The notes: generated by a model from the sequence alone, not told the origin. A stretch of 64,000 nucleotides of DNA from CAWJPW01 sp963844845 (GCA_963844845.1 CAWJPW010000008.1:806001-870000); one strand, 5' to 3'; shown: positions 38,105 through 47,564, numbered from the stretch's first letter. Numbers and translations: made by a program.

Positions 38105-39919
38105 TCACTGATCGGCCTTTTTCCGTCGAACCTTGATCTTCTCCGCCACAAGGGCGGTCTGTTCGTTCTCCAGCGCCGCCACATCGGCCTCGAGCCGGCC
38201 GCACTCCTCCCCTTGGGCAATCGCCAGGGCCGCCCGTGCGGCCTGCAGCCGACCGTCCACCTCGGTGATGCGCGCCCCCAGCTCCCGCGAGCGACCGAGT
38301 GCCACGCGACGGACAACCAGGGAAAGCTGGCGATCGAGCCCGCTCTCGTCCACCGGCGGCAGGTTCAGGGCTGAGAGCTCGGCCACCAGCTGCACCACCG
38401 CGGTGTCGGCGCCGGTGCGGACCAGGGTCTGGCCGAGATCGCCGGTGTCCGGCGCCTGGGCCAGCAGCTCGGCTGCGGCGGCGAACAGGCGTCGGACTCG
38501 GACGTCCTGGAGCGCCTCCGGCAGGGCCTGGTCGAGGATCCGCTGGCGCTGAACCGGGGTCCCCTCGAGCAGGGCGTGCGCCAGCTGCTGCTCGCCGGGA
38601 GGAAGCGGTCGGCGGCCGGCCGCATCCGCCTCCGGAGCTGGCGTAGGCCGGGCGCCCGCGAGCTCGAGGACGACCTCGAGGGGCAGGTCGACGCGCCGGG
38701 CGAGGGCCTCGAGCAGGGTGAAGCGCGTCACTGGGTCGCGGGCGGCGCCCACGAGGCCCGCCAGCTCTGCCGCTGCGCGCCGCCGCTCGTCGGGTGCGGC
38801 GGGTACCTCGGCGAGCAGAAAGTCGAGCAGCGGGAGCGGGCTCTCCAAGAGCTTAGTGAAGGTCTCCCCGCCGCTCTCGCGCACGACGTCGTCGGGGTCC
38901 TGGCCCGCCGGCAGAACCAGCACAGCAGCCTCGACCCCGGCCTCGAGCAGCACCCGCGCGCCGGCAGCTGCGGCCCGGCGTCCGGCGGCATCGGCGTCGT
39001 AGCACAGTACTACCCGCGAAGTGAGCCGGCGCAGGACACGGGCGTGCTCCGTGGTGAGCGAGGTCCCCAGGGTGGCCACCGCCTGGCGCACGCCGGCGCG
39101 GTGCAGTGAGAGGCAGTCGAAGTAACCCTCCACCACCACCGCGGTCCCACCCTCGGCCATGGCCTGACGGGCGCGGTCGAGCATGAACAGGGTCGAGCGC
39201 TTCTGGAAGAGGGGGCCCTCCGGGCTATTCAGGTACTTGGGTTCGCCGTCCCCCAGGGCGCGGCCGCCGAACGCCACGAGACGACCGTCGTGGGCGCGGA
39301 TGGGGAAGGTGATGCGGCCGCGGAAGCGGTCGTAGGGGCGGCCCGAGCGCTCGGACGGGACGGCCAGGCCGGCGTCCACAAGGACCTGCTCCGGGTGACG
39401 GCGGCCGAGCTCGCCGAGAAGCTCCGCCCAGGCGTCGGGGGCGTAGCCGAAGCCGAACTCGCTCCAGATGGCGGCGGCGAACCCGCGTCGCTCCAGCTCG
39501 TGCCGCGCGCTGGATCCCTCAGGTGCGGTCAGGCGAGCGGTGAAGAAGCGCTGGGCCTCCTCGAGAACGCGCTGCAGCCGCTCACCGGTCTCGCGCCGCC
39601 GGCGCGCCTCCGGACTCGCCGGCGGCAGCTGCACGCCGAACCGCCGGGCCAGACGCTCCACGGCAGTGGGAAAGTCGAGCCGCTCCAGCCGCATGACGAA
39701 GTCGATGAGGTCGCCGCCGGCATGGCAGCCGAAGCAATAGTAGACGCCGCGCTCCGGGTCGACCGAGAAGGACGGGGTCTTCTCCTCGTGGAAGGGGCAC
39801 AGGCCGACGAACCGCCGCCCCTGCCGGCGCAGGCGCACGTGGTCACCCACCACCTCGAGGGCGTCGGCGGCGTCGCGTACCCGCGCCACCACCGGCGGAG
39901 ACAGGTCGACGTCACTCAT
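38105..39919 (-). CDS. dnaG: DNA primase
   Basis: 604 aa. The N-terminal zinc site is Cys41, His44, Cys62, Cys65 (CPFH...CFGC). The TOPRIM catalytic core is about 250-340, with VVEGYFDCLSLH and VLCYDADAAGRRAA acidic motifs. The C-terminal helicase-interaction domain is about 430-604, ending in a Lys/Arg-rich tail. It makes RNA primers at the fork with DnaB. ATG 39919 overlaps the end of mutS2 by 8 nt. Within the conserved rpsU-dnaG-rpoD macromolecular-synthesis order. Confidence 0.97.
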   Translation of the reverse strand: MSDVDLSPPVVARVRDAADALEVVGDHVRLRRQGRRFVGLCPFHEEKTPSFSVDPERGVYYCFGCHAGGDLIDFVMRLERLDFPTAVERLARRFGVQLPPASPEARRRRETGERLQRVLEEAQRFFTARLTAPEGSSARHELERRGFAAAIWSEFGFGYAPDAWAELLGELGRRHPEQVLVDAGLAVPSERSGRPYDRFRGRITFPIRAHDGRLVAFGGRALGDGEPKYLNSPEGPLFQKRSTLFMLDRARQAMAEGGTAVVVEGYFDCLSLHRAGVRQAVATLGTSLTTEHARVLRRLTSRVVLCYDADAAGRRAAAAGARVLLEAGVEAAVLVLPAGQDPDDVVRESGGETFTKLLESPLPLLDFLLAEVPAAPDERRRAAAELAGLVGAARDPVTRFTLLEALARRVDLPLEVVLELAGARPTPAPEADAAGRRPLPPGEQQLAHALLEGTPVQRQRILDQALPEALQDVRVRRLFAAAAELLAQAPDTGDLGQTLVRTGADTAVVQLVAELSALNLPPVDESGLDRQLSLVVRRVALGRSRELGARITEVDGRLQAARAALAIAQGEECGRLEADVAALENEQTALVAEKIKVRRKKADQ

Positions 39920-42308
39920 GCTCGCCCTCGAGTGCAACTTCAGTGACGCCGCTGCCACCGCGGCGCTGTGGAGGATGCCGGAACGAGCGCACTGCCGGGT
40001 GGGCGCCGCACACCTCCCGCACCACTCGCCTGAGGGTTCCGGTGCCGTGCCCGTGTACGATCCGCACCGCGACGCGGCTGCCGGCCAAAGCGCGGTCGAG
40101 GAAGTGCTCCAGCTCGGCCCGGGCGCTCTCGGCGTCGAGGCCGATGAGGTTGAGCTCGCCGGCCGGCTCGCTCTCGACCTCCACCTGCACGGCCGGTGGG
40201 CGGGAGGCGTGGGCGCCGGTCGCCCTGTCCGCCACGGGCTCTAGGTCGCCCCGTTCGACCCACAGGCGCTTGTCCGCCGCGGCCACGAGCGCGCGCCCGC
40301 CGCGCACTTCCTGGAGGACCCCGTCGGAGCTCAGGCTGCGAACGCGCACCACCTGGCCGGGGGCGAGCTCGCCGGCGTCCCGGCCTGATCCCGGCTCCTG
40401 AGGATTTTCGGTCTCCAGTCGCAGGGCCGCGGCGCGGAGCCGTTCCGTCTCACGCCGACCCACCGCTCGGTGCTCGCGGGCAGCCTCCTCGGCGGCGGCG
40501 AGAGCGGCGTCGAGCTGCTCCTTGGCGCGGCGGCGCAGGCGGTCACGCTCCCGCACCAGGGCCTGACCGAGGGAACGCCGCTCCTCCTCCAGGCGTGCCG
40601 CCACCGCCTCGGCGTCGGCACGCACCCGGCGCAGCTCGGAGTTCTCGCGGACCGCGGCGGCCCGCTCCTGACGCAGCGCGGCTTCGGCCTCCTCGAGGCG
40701 CTCCAGCCAGCGCTCCAGCTTGAGGTGTTCCTCGCCGAGCAGCTCACGGGCCCGCTCCAGGACGGGGGTCGGCAGGCCCATGGCGGCGGCGATCTCGAGC
40801 CCCCGTGAGCGTCCCGGACGGCCCAGGAGCAGCTGATAGGTGGGGCGCCCGCGATCCTCGTCGTACTCCATGGCGGCGTTGCCCATGCCGGGGGTCGAGC
40901 CGGCGTACAGAGCAATGGCCGCGAGGTGCGTGGTGGCCACGGTGAGGACGTGGCGTTGGCCGAGCTCTGCCAGCAGGGCACAGCCCAGCGCGGCACCCTC
41001 AAGCGGGTCGGTGCCGGCGCCCAGCTCGTCGAACAGTGCCAGCGTGCGGGGCCCCGCGTCGCCGAGGAGCTCGGCGGTGGCGGCCATGGCGCCGGAGAAC
41101 GTGGAGAGGTCGGCGGCGACGTTCTGCTCGTCCCCCACGTGGTACCAGAGTCGGTCGAGGCGCGGTACGGCAGTGCCCTCGTCCACCGGCAACGGGATGC
41201 CGCGGTAGGCGAGTAGGATCATCACCCCCAGGGTCTTGAGCACCACGGTCTTGCCGCCGGCGTTGGGTCCTGACACGACCAGGGTGCGGGTCCCGGGCGG
41301 CAGGCGGAAGTCCAGAGGCACGGCGTCGCGGGCAGGGTCGGCAGTAGGTCGCTCGGGGAAGAGCTGGGCCCGGAGGTCGTGCAGGCGGCGGTCGAGGAGT
41401 GGGTGACGGGCGCCGCGTAGCACCAGCTCGTCCCCCCCGGGCTCGACCAGCCGGCCCGCGGCGGCTTGGCCGAAGCGGACGCGGGCCTGCGCGGCGTCGA
41501 GGGCGGTCAGGATATCGACTCCGCGCGCGAGGTCGGCGCGCACCATGGCGATGGCGGCGGCGACCTCGTCGACGATGCGGCGGATCTCCTCCTGCTCGCG
41601 GGCGGCGCTGTCGGCGAGGGTGTTGTTGAGCTCGACGACCTCGTAGGGCTCGAGGTACACCGTGGCGCCCGAGCCTGAGCTGTCGAGCACCAGGCCGGGA
41701 AGCTGGGCACGGGCACCGGCGCGCACCGGCAGGCAGTAGCGGTCGCGGCGCAGGGTCGCCGGGGCGTCGGTGGCGGCATCGGGATGGGCGCGGCGCACCG
41801 CCTCCAGGCGGCGCACCAGCTCGCCGCGAGCCTGTACCAGACGTCGCCGCAGTTGAGCTAGCAGGGGTGAGGCGCTGTCGGGGATCTGGCCGTCACGCCC
41901 GAGACGGCTCGCCGCCCACTGCACCAGCCCTTCAGTGTCGGGTAGGCGTCCGGCGAGCTCGTGCAGGCGAGCGAGGTCGCCGGGGGCGGCGAGGAGGGCG
42001 CGGCGGACCTCGGCCACTCGGCGCGCGAGGCCGATGACGAGCAGGAGCTCGGGGATCTCCCGTGGCGCGGGAGTGGCGGCGTCGCACAGCGGGGCGGCCT
42101 CGTCGACCCCGGCGAACGGCAGCGGTCCATCTTCTTCCAGGAGCCGGACGACCTCGGCGGTGAGGCGACAGGCAAGAACACCCTCCCCAAAGTCGAGGAG
42201 GGTGTGGATGTGGGTGATCTGCTGCTGGGCGCGGCGGGTACGGGCGTGCGCCGCCACCAAGGCGAGGACCTCTGGGAGGTCAAGCTCGGAAGCGAGGCGC
42301 GCCGTCAC
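39912..42308 (-). CDS. mutS2: MutS2-family ATPase/endonuclease
   Basis: About 798 aa from GTG 42308, shortly after rpsU. The N-terminal clamp/lever region is followed by the MutS-type ATPase: Walker A SGPNAGGKT, DEQNVAADLSTFSGAM, Walker B LALFDELGAGTDP, and TVATTHL. A long coiled coil (about 520-640) and a C-terminal Smr domain (about 725-798) with VRIVHGHGTG follow. The Smr nuclease motif usually begins LDLRG; here it is LNLIGLD, so that element is altered. Known roles are ribosome-collision rescue and suppression of recombination. It sits inside the rpsU-dnaG-rpoD operon. Confidence 0.93.
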   Translation of the reverse strand: MTARLASELDLPEVLALVAAHARTRRAQQQITHIHTLLDFGEGVLACRLTAEVVRLLEEDGPLPFAGVDEAAPLCDAATPAPREIPELLLVIGLARRVAEVRRALLAAPGDLARLHELAGRLPDTEGLVQWAASRLGRDGQIPDSASPLLAQLRRRLVQARGELVRRLEAVRRAHPDAATDAPATLRRDRYCLPVRAGARAQLPGLVLDSSGSGATVYLEPYEVVELNNTLADSAAREQEEIRRIVDEVAAAIAMVRADLARGVDILTALDAAQARVRFGQAAAGRLVEPGGDELVLRGARHPLLDRRLHDLRAQLFPERPTADPARDAVPLDFRLPPGTRTLVVSGPNAGGKTVVLKTLGVMILLAYRGIPLPVDEGTAVPRLDRLWYHVGDEQNVAADLSTFSGAMAATAELLGDAGPRTLALFDELGAGTDPLEGAALGCALLAELGQRHVLTVATTHLAAIALYAGSTPGMGNAAMEYDEDRGRPTYQLLLGRPGRSRGLEIAAAMGLPTPVLERARELLGEEHLKLERWLERLEEAEAALRQERAAAVRENSELRRVRADAEAVAARLEEERRSLGQALVRERDRLRRRAKEQLDAALAAAEEAAREHRAVGRRETERLRAAALRLETENPQEPGSGRDAGELAPGQVVRVRSLSSDGVLQEVRGGRALVAAADKRLWVERGDLEPVADRATGAHASRPPAVQVEVESEPAGELNLIGLDAESARAELEHFLDRALAGSRVAVRIVHGHGTGTLRRVVREVCGAHPAVRSFRHPPQRRGGSGVTEVALEGEHE

Positions 42309-42327
42309 ACCCGGGCGCCGACCCAGC

Positions 42328-42540
42328 CTAGAGCAGGCCGGCCTTGCGCTGCTTCGCCAGCTTACGCAGCATCTTCTTGCGTGCCTGGACGATTTGGCGC
42401 TTGCGGCGCTCGGACGGCTTCTCGTAGAAGCGGCGTCGCTTGACCTCAGAGAGGATGCCCGCCTTCTCGCACTTGCGCTTGAACCGGCGAAGTGCCTGCT
42501 CGAAAGACTCGTTGTCGCGAACGTGGACTCCAGTGGGCAT
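42328..42540 (-). CDS. rpsU: 30S ribosomal protein S21
   Basis: 70 aa, highly basic. It has the S21 pattern VRDNESFEQALRRFKRKCEK followed by RRRFYEKPSERRKRQ and a Lys/Arg-rich tail. ATG 42540 has GGGGGTG upstream. First gene of the operon rpsU-mutS2-dnaG, with rpoD and the tRNA beyond; the mutS2 start lies 19 nt after the stop. Confidence 0.97.
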   Translation of the reverse strand: MPTGVHVRDNESFEQALRRFKRKCEKAGILSEVKRRRFYEKPSERRKRQIVQARKKMLRKLAKQRKAGLL

Positions 42541-42602
42541 GGTGCGTTCACCCCCTCTCTGCGCGTGACTTGCACAGCGGCGTGTGCGACGCAGGGATGA
42601 AA

Positions 42603-42632
42603 GAGTAGCAGCCACGGGCTATCTCGGTCAAG
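42603..42632 (-). promoter_or_regulatory. Promoter of the rpsU operon
   Basis: On the minus strand TTGACC (42632-42627), an 18-bp spacer and TACTCT (42608-42603), about 63 bp upstream of the rpsU ATG. Confidence 0.55.
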
Positions 42633-42649
42633 GGCGGACGGCACTGAAC

Positions 42650-42677
42650 GAAAAACGGCGAGGCCGAGGCCTCGCCG
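42650..42677 (-). terminator. Intrinsic terminator of the BamE-like lipoprotein gene
   Basis: On the minus strand a perfect 9-bp stem, CGGCGAGGC against GCCTCGCCG (42669-42677 and 42656-42664) with a 4-nt loop, is followed by TTTTT. It separates the lipoprotein gene from the rpsU promoter. Confidence 0.85.
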
Positions 42678-42699
42678 TCGAGTGTCGGTTGTGGGCGGC

Positions 42700-43485
42700 T
42701 CAGTTGGAAGCGACCTGGGTGGCCTTCACCGCCTCCCAGTTCTTGTTGTAGACCTTGCCCTTCTTGTTGAAGTAGACCGCGGCGGCGCCGCCCTCACGCT
42801 TGGGGTAGAGCCAGAACTGGATGCCCTTCTCCTCCTTCTTGTTGAGGTAGTAAGGCTGGCCGGCAGCTTCGGCGACCTCGTCCTCGCTCATGCCCTTTTC
42901 GACCGCGTCGAAGCGCTCTTTGGTGATGTAGCGCAGGTCCTCGTAGCTGTCGATCAGCTGGGTGAGCTCGTCGGGGGCCGGCAGCTGGACGCTCTCGTAG
43001 TAGTTCTTGGCGGTGGAGAGAATGTTGATGGCCTTCTTGTAGTTGCCGGAGTTCTTGACGTGATCGGCGGCGACCACCATGGCCTCCTGGGCGTAGATGT
43101 TCAGGGCCTCGGCAGTGGATGGTGCCTGCGGGTAGTCGTTGAGCGCGAGGTTGAGGAAGTCCGCCAGCTCGCCCTGGAGGGCGTCGTACTGGTTGGAGAC
43201 CTGGGTCCCGAGCTGGGAGATCTTGGTGTTGGTCTGCTCGAAATCCTGCTGTTGCTCCTCACTCAGCTTCTTCTCCGCCTGGAGCTCGGCGGCGTGGGCC
43301 CGGGCGTCGGCGAGCTCCGTCCGTGCCTGCTTGAGCTGCTCCCAGTCGGTCTTGATGGTCGTGATCTGCTGGTCGGCCTGGGCCTTCTTGGCTGCCTCCT
43401 GCTTGCCCTGGCCGGAGCAGCCCGCCATGAGGCCGAGCGCTACCAGGGGAACAAGCAGGGAGGAGAGATGGGAAAACTTCCGCAT
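42700..43485 (-). CDS. Lipoprotein with coiled coil and BamE/SmpA-like C-terminal domain
   Basis: 261 aa. The signal peptide ends in lipobox LMAGC (Cys near residue 23). A Lys/Gln-rich coiled coil (about 30-100) and a helical segment (about 105-185) follow. The C-terminal 70 residues (GMSEDEVAEAAGQP, then GIQFWLYP and AAVYFNKKGKVYN) match the strand pattern of SmpA/BamE-type domains. It is probably an outer-membrane-associated envelope protein, but the coiled coil makes it unlike ordinary BamE. Strong AAGGAGG before ATG 43485, its own promoter and terminator make it a single-gene unit. Confidence 0.72.
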   Translation of the reverse strand: MRKFSHLSSLLVPLVALGLMAGCSGQGKQEAAKKAQADQQITTIKTDWEQLKQARTELADARAHAAELQAEKKLSEEQQQDFEQTNTKISQLGTQVSNQYDALQGELADFLNLALNDYPQAPSTAEALNIYAQEAMVVAADHVKNSGNYKKAINILSTAKNYYESVQLPAPDELTQLIDSYEDLRYITKERFDAVEKGMSEDEVAEAAGQPYYLNKKEEKGIQFWLYPKREGGAAAVYFNKKGKVYNKNWEAVKATQVASN

Positions 43486-43505
43486 GGCGTCCTCCTTCCC
43501 GCGAA

Positions 43506-43534
43506 AAGCTAGCAGAATCGGCAGGCTGTGACAA
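43506..43534 (-). promoter_or_regulatory. Promoter of the BamE-like lipoprotein gene
   Basis: On the minus strand TTGTCA (43534-43529), a 17-bp spacer and TAGCTT (43511-43506), about 20 bp before the ATG. It is back to back with the promoter of the divergent gene. Confidence 0.6.
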
Positions 43535-43551
43535 CGGCTGCCGCCCTTTTC

Positions 43552-43581
43552 TTGACGCAGGGCAAATGCGACGGGGATAAT
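43552..43581 (+). promoter_or_regulatory. Promoter of the coiled-coil/GAF gene operon
   Basis: TTGACG (43552-43557), an 18-bp spacer and GATAAT (43576-43581), followed by GGGAGGA just before ATG 43607. Confidence 0.7.
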
Positions 43582-43606
43582 GACCTGAATCAAGGCGGGA
43601 GGAAGC

Positions 43607-45226
43607 ATGGATCCCCACGAGACAATCCTGGAGGAGCTGAAGCGGGCTCAGCAGCGCAGCCTCGAAGCATTCACCAACCGCCTGGACTTCGTCATGGAGA
43701 GCCTGGAGAGTCTCATCCAGGAGGCCAAGGAGTCGGTTCAGGAGGCACTTCCGGGCGAGGCTGAGGAGCTGTTCCCGACGGCTGCGGTGAGTGAGGCAGT
43801 GGCCGCTGCGCAGCTGCAGGTGACGGCCATCGAGAACCGGGCCGGGCAGCTCATGGAGCGGATTGAAGATCTCGAGGGCCGCCTGAGCACGACCGAGGCG
43901 GCGGCCGCCGAGAAGCAAGCCGCCCCTGTGGGGTTGGACTTGGAGGTTGTCCGCCGACTGGACCTTGCTCGCAGCCAGTCCGAGCTACTCCGCGAGCTCC
44001 TGCCGGTGCTCGCCGAGTACGGTGGCCGCGCGGTCGTGCTGGTGCTGCGAGACGGCCGCGTGAGTGCCTGGAGCGGCATCGGCTTCGCCGACGGCGAGTC
44101 GCTGCGGCGGTGGCAGGCGACGGCCGAGTCGTCTGAGGCGCTGAGCCGGCTCATCCACGACGGCGTCCCGGTGTACTTCGCTCCCGAGAGCGATCCTGTC
44201 TTCGCCGAGTGGCTCGAGTCCGAACCGGCTACAGCCGAGGCAATCCTGGTGCCGGTGAGTCTCCGCGGGCGGGTGGTGGGCGGAATTTACCTCGACCGCG
44301 CCGCTGAGCGTCCGTGGCGGCCGGAAGCGGCCCAGGCGGCGGTGGCGGTGGCGTGCTGGCTCATCGACACCCTCAGCCTGCGGGCGACCGTACCGTCGCC
44401 CATGGTGGCCGAGGTTGTCGACCTTGCCGTGGCCGAGGCGGCGGAACCCGCAGACGAGCCGACGCCGGCGGCCGGCTACCCAGCGGCTGCGGCGGAGCCG
44501 TCAGCGATCGAGCCTCCCAAGACCGAGGAGGAGGCCGACGACGAGGACGCGGGTGCTGGCGAGCCGGCCACGCGTCAGAGCCTGGCGGTTGCTGAAGAGC
44601 TGGAGATCGAAGAGGAGGAACCAGCAGTAGGTGCGGAGGATCTCGAGATCGAGGCGGAGGAGCTTGAGACCGAAGCCGAGGAGATCGAGGCGGAGGAGGC
44701 CGAGATCGAAGAGGTTGCCGAGGCGGCGGAGCCGGTCTCGTTGCCCGAAGAGACGCCGAGCTACGATCCGTCGGCGACCATGCGCGTCGAGGCGCCGCCT
44801 GCCGACGCCGAGCCGGTTGAGGCCGAGGATCCCGCTGCGGCCGCGGAGGTGCCCACGGCCGACGCGGCTCCGGGGGAATCGATGGTTCCGCCACCGGTGC
44901 AACCTGTCACTCCGCCGCCGCCCATGCCCAAACCGGAGCCGGAGCCGGAGCTGGCGGGCCTGAGCGCGCAGGAGCAGGCCCAGCACGAGGAGGCGCGGCG
45001 CTTTGCCCGTCTGCTGGTTTCCGAGATCAAGCTCTACAACGAGGAGGAGGTCGACCAGGGACGGCGCAACCACGACCTCTACAAGCGCCTCAAGGAGGAC
45101 ATCGACCGCAGCCGGGAGATGTTCGACAGGCGTGTGGCAGCCAACATCCGGGAGGCGCGCGACTACTTTCAGGAGGAGCTGGTCCGGATCCTCGCCGACG
45201 GCGACGCCGACGCGCTGGGGATGTGA
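43607..45226 (+). CDS. Coiled-coil/GAF-like protein with acidic linker and conserved helical tail
   Basis: 539 aa, no signal peptide. An N-terminal coiled coil (about 1-105) is followed by a GAF-like domain (about 115-260: AVVLVLRDGRVSAWSGIGF, ILVPVSLRGRVVGGIYLD). A very acidic, Glu/Ala/Pro-rich low-complexity linker runs about 270-450. The tail (about 460-530) is helical, with SEIKLYNEEEVDQGRR and DLYKRLKEDIDRSREMFDRR, a pattern I associate with multidomain proteins of Acidobacteriota. It is probably a cytoplasmic scaffold or signalling protein; no function is assigned. Overlaps the lytic transglycosylase gene (GTGA). Confidence 0.65.
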   Translation: MDPHETILEELKRAQQRSLEAFTNRLDFVMESLESLIQEAKESVQEALPGEAEELFPTAAVSEAVAAAQLQVTAIENRAGQLMERIEDLEGRLSTTEAAAAEKQAAPVGLDLEVVRRLDLARSQSELLRELLPVLAEYGGRAVVLVLRDGRVSAWSGIGFADGESLRRWQATAESSEALSRLIHDGVPVYFAPESDPVFAEWLESEPATAEAILVPVSLRGRVVGGIYLDRAAERPWRPEAAQAAVAVACWLIDTLSLRATVPSPMVAEVVDLAVAEAAEPADEPTPAAGYPAAAAEPSAIEPPKTEEEADDEDAGAGEPATRQSLAVAEELEIEEEEPAVGAEDLEIEAEELETEAEEIEAEEAEIEEVAEAAEPVSLPEETPSYDPSATMRVEAPPADAEPVEAEDPAAAAEVPTADAAPGESMVPPPVQPVTPPPPMPKPEPEPELAGLSAQEQAQHEEARRFARLLVSEIKLYNEEEVDQGRRNHDLYKRLKEDIDRSREMFDRRVAANIREARDYFQEELVRILADGDADALGM

Positions 45227-47151
45227 GCCTCCGGCGCCTCGCCCTCGCGGCGGCGGCGCTGGCCGCCGTCGCGTGCGTGTCGCGGGGCCCGGCTGGAACC
45301 CCCAATCGTACACGACTGGAGCGGCTCGAGCAGGGCCTGCAGCTGGCGACCAGTGAACCGCTGGCGGCCGCGGCCGTCCTGGCCGCGGCCGGGCCCGGCG
45401 CCGGGCTCGAGCGGGTCCGCCTGACCACCTGGCTGCACTGCCTCGAGGTGGCGCCAGCTCCACCCGATGCTTGGCGCGAGCTGCTCGCCGTCCCACCGCC
45501 GCCGGACCTGCGCCCGAGGGTGCAGCTGGGCCTGGGGAGGGCGCTGGCTGCGGCGGGCGATGCGAGGGCTCAAGCGGTGCTCGACGAGGCCGGCGCTGCG
45601 GGGAGCACGGCCGCCGACGAGGCGCTGCTGGACGGGGCTGATCCTGCCTTCGCCCGGCGGGCGGCGAAGCGTCTCGCGGTGGCTCACCCCGAGATCCTCA
45701 AGCGGCGCGCACCGCGCCTCGAGAGCGTGGTGCTGGCGACCCTGGATGCCGAGGCCTGGCTGGAGCGAGCGACAGCTTGGGAGGACGTGGGACGACCGGA
45801 CGCGGCGGTGCGGGAGCTGGCGGCCCAACGTTTCTCCGGTGAGGTCGAGCGCACGCGACAGGCACGGCTCGCCCTGGCCGGTGGCATTGCGCGCTCGCCT
45901 GCGTACGGCCTGCGTCGGCTGGGCACACCGGCGGTGGGCGACGCCGCAGGATGGCTGGCGCGCAGCCGCCTGCTTCGTCGGCGCGCGTGGGACCGGGCGC
46001 CCGACGCGGCGTCGAGGCGCCTCTTCCGCGAGGCGATGGCTGCTGCCCAGCAGGCGCTGCGTGCTGGTGCCGACCGCCACGACGCCCTGGCGCTGGTGCT
46101 CGAGACCGGCACCGAAGGGGGTGCGCTCAGCGAGGCCTGGGCGGCCTGGCGGGAGCTTGAGGCCGCGGGCTGGAGCGAGGCGCGGCGCGCCTGGCTCGGG
46201 CGACGGCTGGGGGTGGCGCTGGCGAGGCGCGGGGGTCGCGACGACGACGTGACTACCATCGCATCGGCGCTTCCCGATCACCAGCGCTGCCTGCGCTACT
46301 GGCTTGCGAGGGGTGATCCGGAGCGCGAGCTGGTGCTGGCGGCGGCGGCGGTACCCGACCTCTACGCCACCTGGGCGCGCGCGGACCTCGGTCTGCCGGC
46401 GCCCTCGCGTCTCGACCTGCCACCGCCGGTGGGACCGGGCGAGCCGCCTCCGCCGGTGGAGGAGCTGCTGGGGTGGGGGGCAACGGAAGCAGCGCGCCGC
46501 GAGTGGCGGCGCCTGCGCGAGGTGTGCGGCACCACGCCGGGCGAGGCGCTGGCGGCGGCGGCCCTGGACGCCGGGGCGGGGCGCACCACGGGGGCCATTC
46601 GCTGGCTGCTCGCCGGCTTCCCGGAGCTCGGCGGCATCCACCTCGATCGCGTGCCGAGCGACGCGGTCCAGGCGTACCTGCCGCTACGCTTCGCCGCCGA
46701 GCTGCGGGCGGCAGCGCGCGAGTTCGGCCTCCCGCCCTGGCTCCTGGCCGGGCTTGCCCGCCAGGAGAGCGCGTTCATGCCCAACGCCCGCAGCCCGGCC
46801 GGGGCCATGGGCTTGTTACAGCTGATCCCGGGCACCGCCGGTCGGCACGCTGCGGCGTTGGGCGTTGATCGTCGCCCCGATCTCGGCGACCCCATGCTCA
46901 ACCTGCGGCTGGGAGCCCGCGAGCTGTCCGCCCTCAAGGCGCGCTTCGGCGCGCTGGAACCGGCGCTGGCCGCCTACAACGCCGGCGAAGCCCGGGTGGT
47001 CCGCTGGTGGCGAGCCGAGCCCGATGCGCGACGCTTCACCGAGTCGATCCCCATTCCCGAGACGTATACCTACGTGCGGCGAGTGGTGTACCTGTCCGAG
47101 GCGTACCGGCTGGTGTACGGACCCAACCTCGACGGAGGAGGCGCGCGATGA
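45223..47151 (+). CDS. Lytic murein transglycosylase (Slt70-like), probable lipoprotein
   Basis: 642 aa. The signal peptide has a possible lipobox AAVAC near residue 18. A long superhelical region of alpha repeats (about 25-490) precedes the SLT catalytic domain (about 495-625), with catalytic Glu in ARQESAFMPNARSPAGAMG (about 514), LLQLIPGTA, ALAAYNAGEARV and ETYTYVRRVV. It cleaves peptidoglycan glycan strands. GTG 45223 overlaps the preceding stop; its TGA overlaps the yjbQ ATG. Confidence 0.9.
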   Translation: MSLRRLALAAAALAAVACVSRGPAGTPNRTRLERLEQGLQLATSEPLAAAAVLAAAGPGAGLERVRLTTWLHCLEVAPAPPDAWRELLAVPPPPDLRPRVQLGLGRALAAAGDARAQAVLDEAGAAGSTAADEALLDGADPAFARRAAKRLAVAHPEILKRRAPRLESVVLATLDAEAWLERATAWEDVGRPDAAVRELAAQRFSGEVERTRQARLALAGGIARSPAYGLRRLGTPAVGDAAGWLARSRLLRRRAWDRAPDAASRRLFREAMAAAQQALRAGADRHDALALVLETGTEGGALSEAWAAWRELEAAGWSEARRAWLGRRLGVALARRGGRDDDVTTIASALPDHQRCLRYWLARGDPERELVLAAAAVPDLYATWARADLGLPAPSRLDLPPPVGPGEPPPPVEELLGWGATEAARREWRRLREVCGTTPGEALAAAALDAGAGRTTGAIRWLLAGFPELGGIHLDRVPSDAVQAYLPLRFAAELRAAAREFGLPPWLLAGLARQESAFMPNARSPAGAMGLLQLIPGTAGRHAAALGVDRRPDLGDPMLNLRLGARELSALKARFGALEPALAAYNAGEARVVRWWRAEPDARRFTESIPIPETYTYVRRVVYLSEAYRLVYGPNLDGGGAR

Positions 47152-47564
47152 GGGAGATCGACGTGAGGACCTCCAAGCGGCGGGAGATGGTGGACGTCAC
47201 CGACCGGGTCGCGAAGGTCGTACGGGAGGCTGGGGTCGAGGGGGGCCTTTGCCAGGTGTTCGTGCCCCACACAACAGCGGCCGTGACGGTCAACGAGCAT
47301 GCCGATCCCGACGTGCGGCGCGACCTGATTCGGGCCCTGGGCGCAATGGTGCCCGACGTGGACTTCAATCACGCCGAGGGCAACTCCGATGCGCACCTGC
47401 TGGCGAGTCTCGTGGGCCCGTCGGTCGTGCTCCCGGTGGAGCACGGCTGTCTCCGGCTTGGCACCTGGCAGGGGATCTTCCTGGTTGAGGCGGACGGGCC
47501 ACGGTCGCGGCGGCTCTGGGTTCAGATTCTCGAAGGTGTGCGCGCACTATCCTCGCGAGCTTGA
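47148..47564 (+). CDS. yjbQ: YjbQ/UPF0047 family protein
   Basis: 138 aa. It has the family motif set PHTTAAVTVNEHADPDV, HAEGNSDAHLLASLVG and LRLGTWQGIFLVEADGPR. Members have weak thiamine-phosphate-synthase activity in some bacteria; the true role is unclear. ATG 47148 overlaps the transglycosylase stop (ATGA). Last gene of its run, followed by a 336-bp non-coding stretch. Confidence 0.92.
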   Translation: MREIDVRTSKRREMVDVTDRVAKVVREAGVEGGLCQVFVPHTTAAVTVNEHADPDVRRDLIRALGAMVPDVDFNHAEGNSDAHLLASLVGPSVVLPVEHGCLRLGTWQGIFLVEADGPRSRRLWVQILEGVRALSSRA

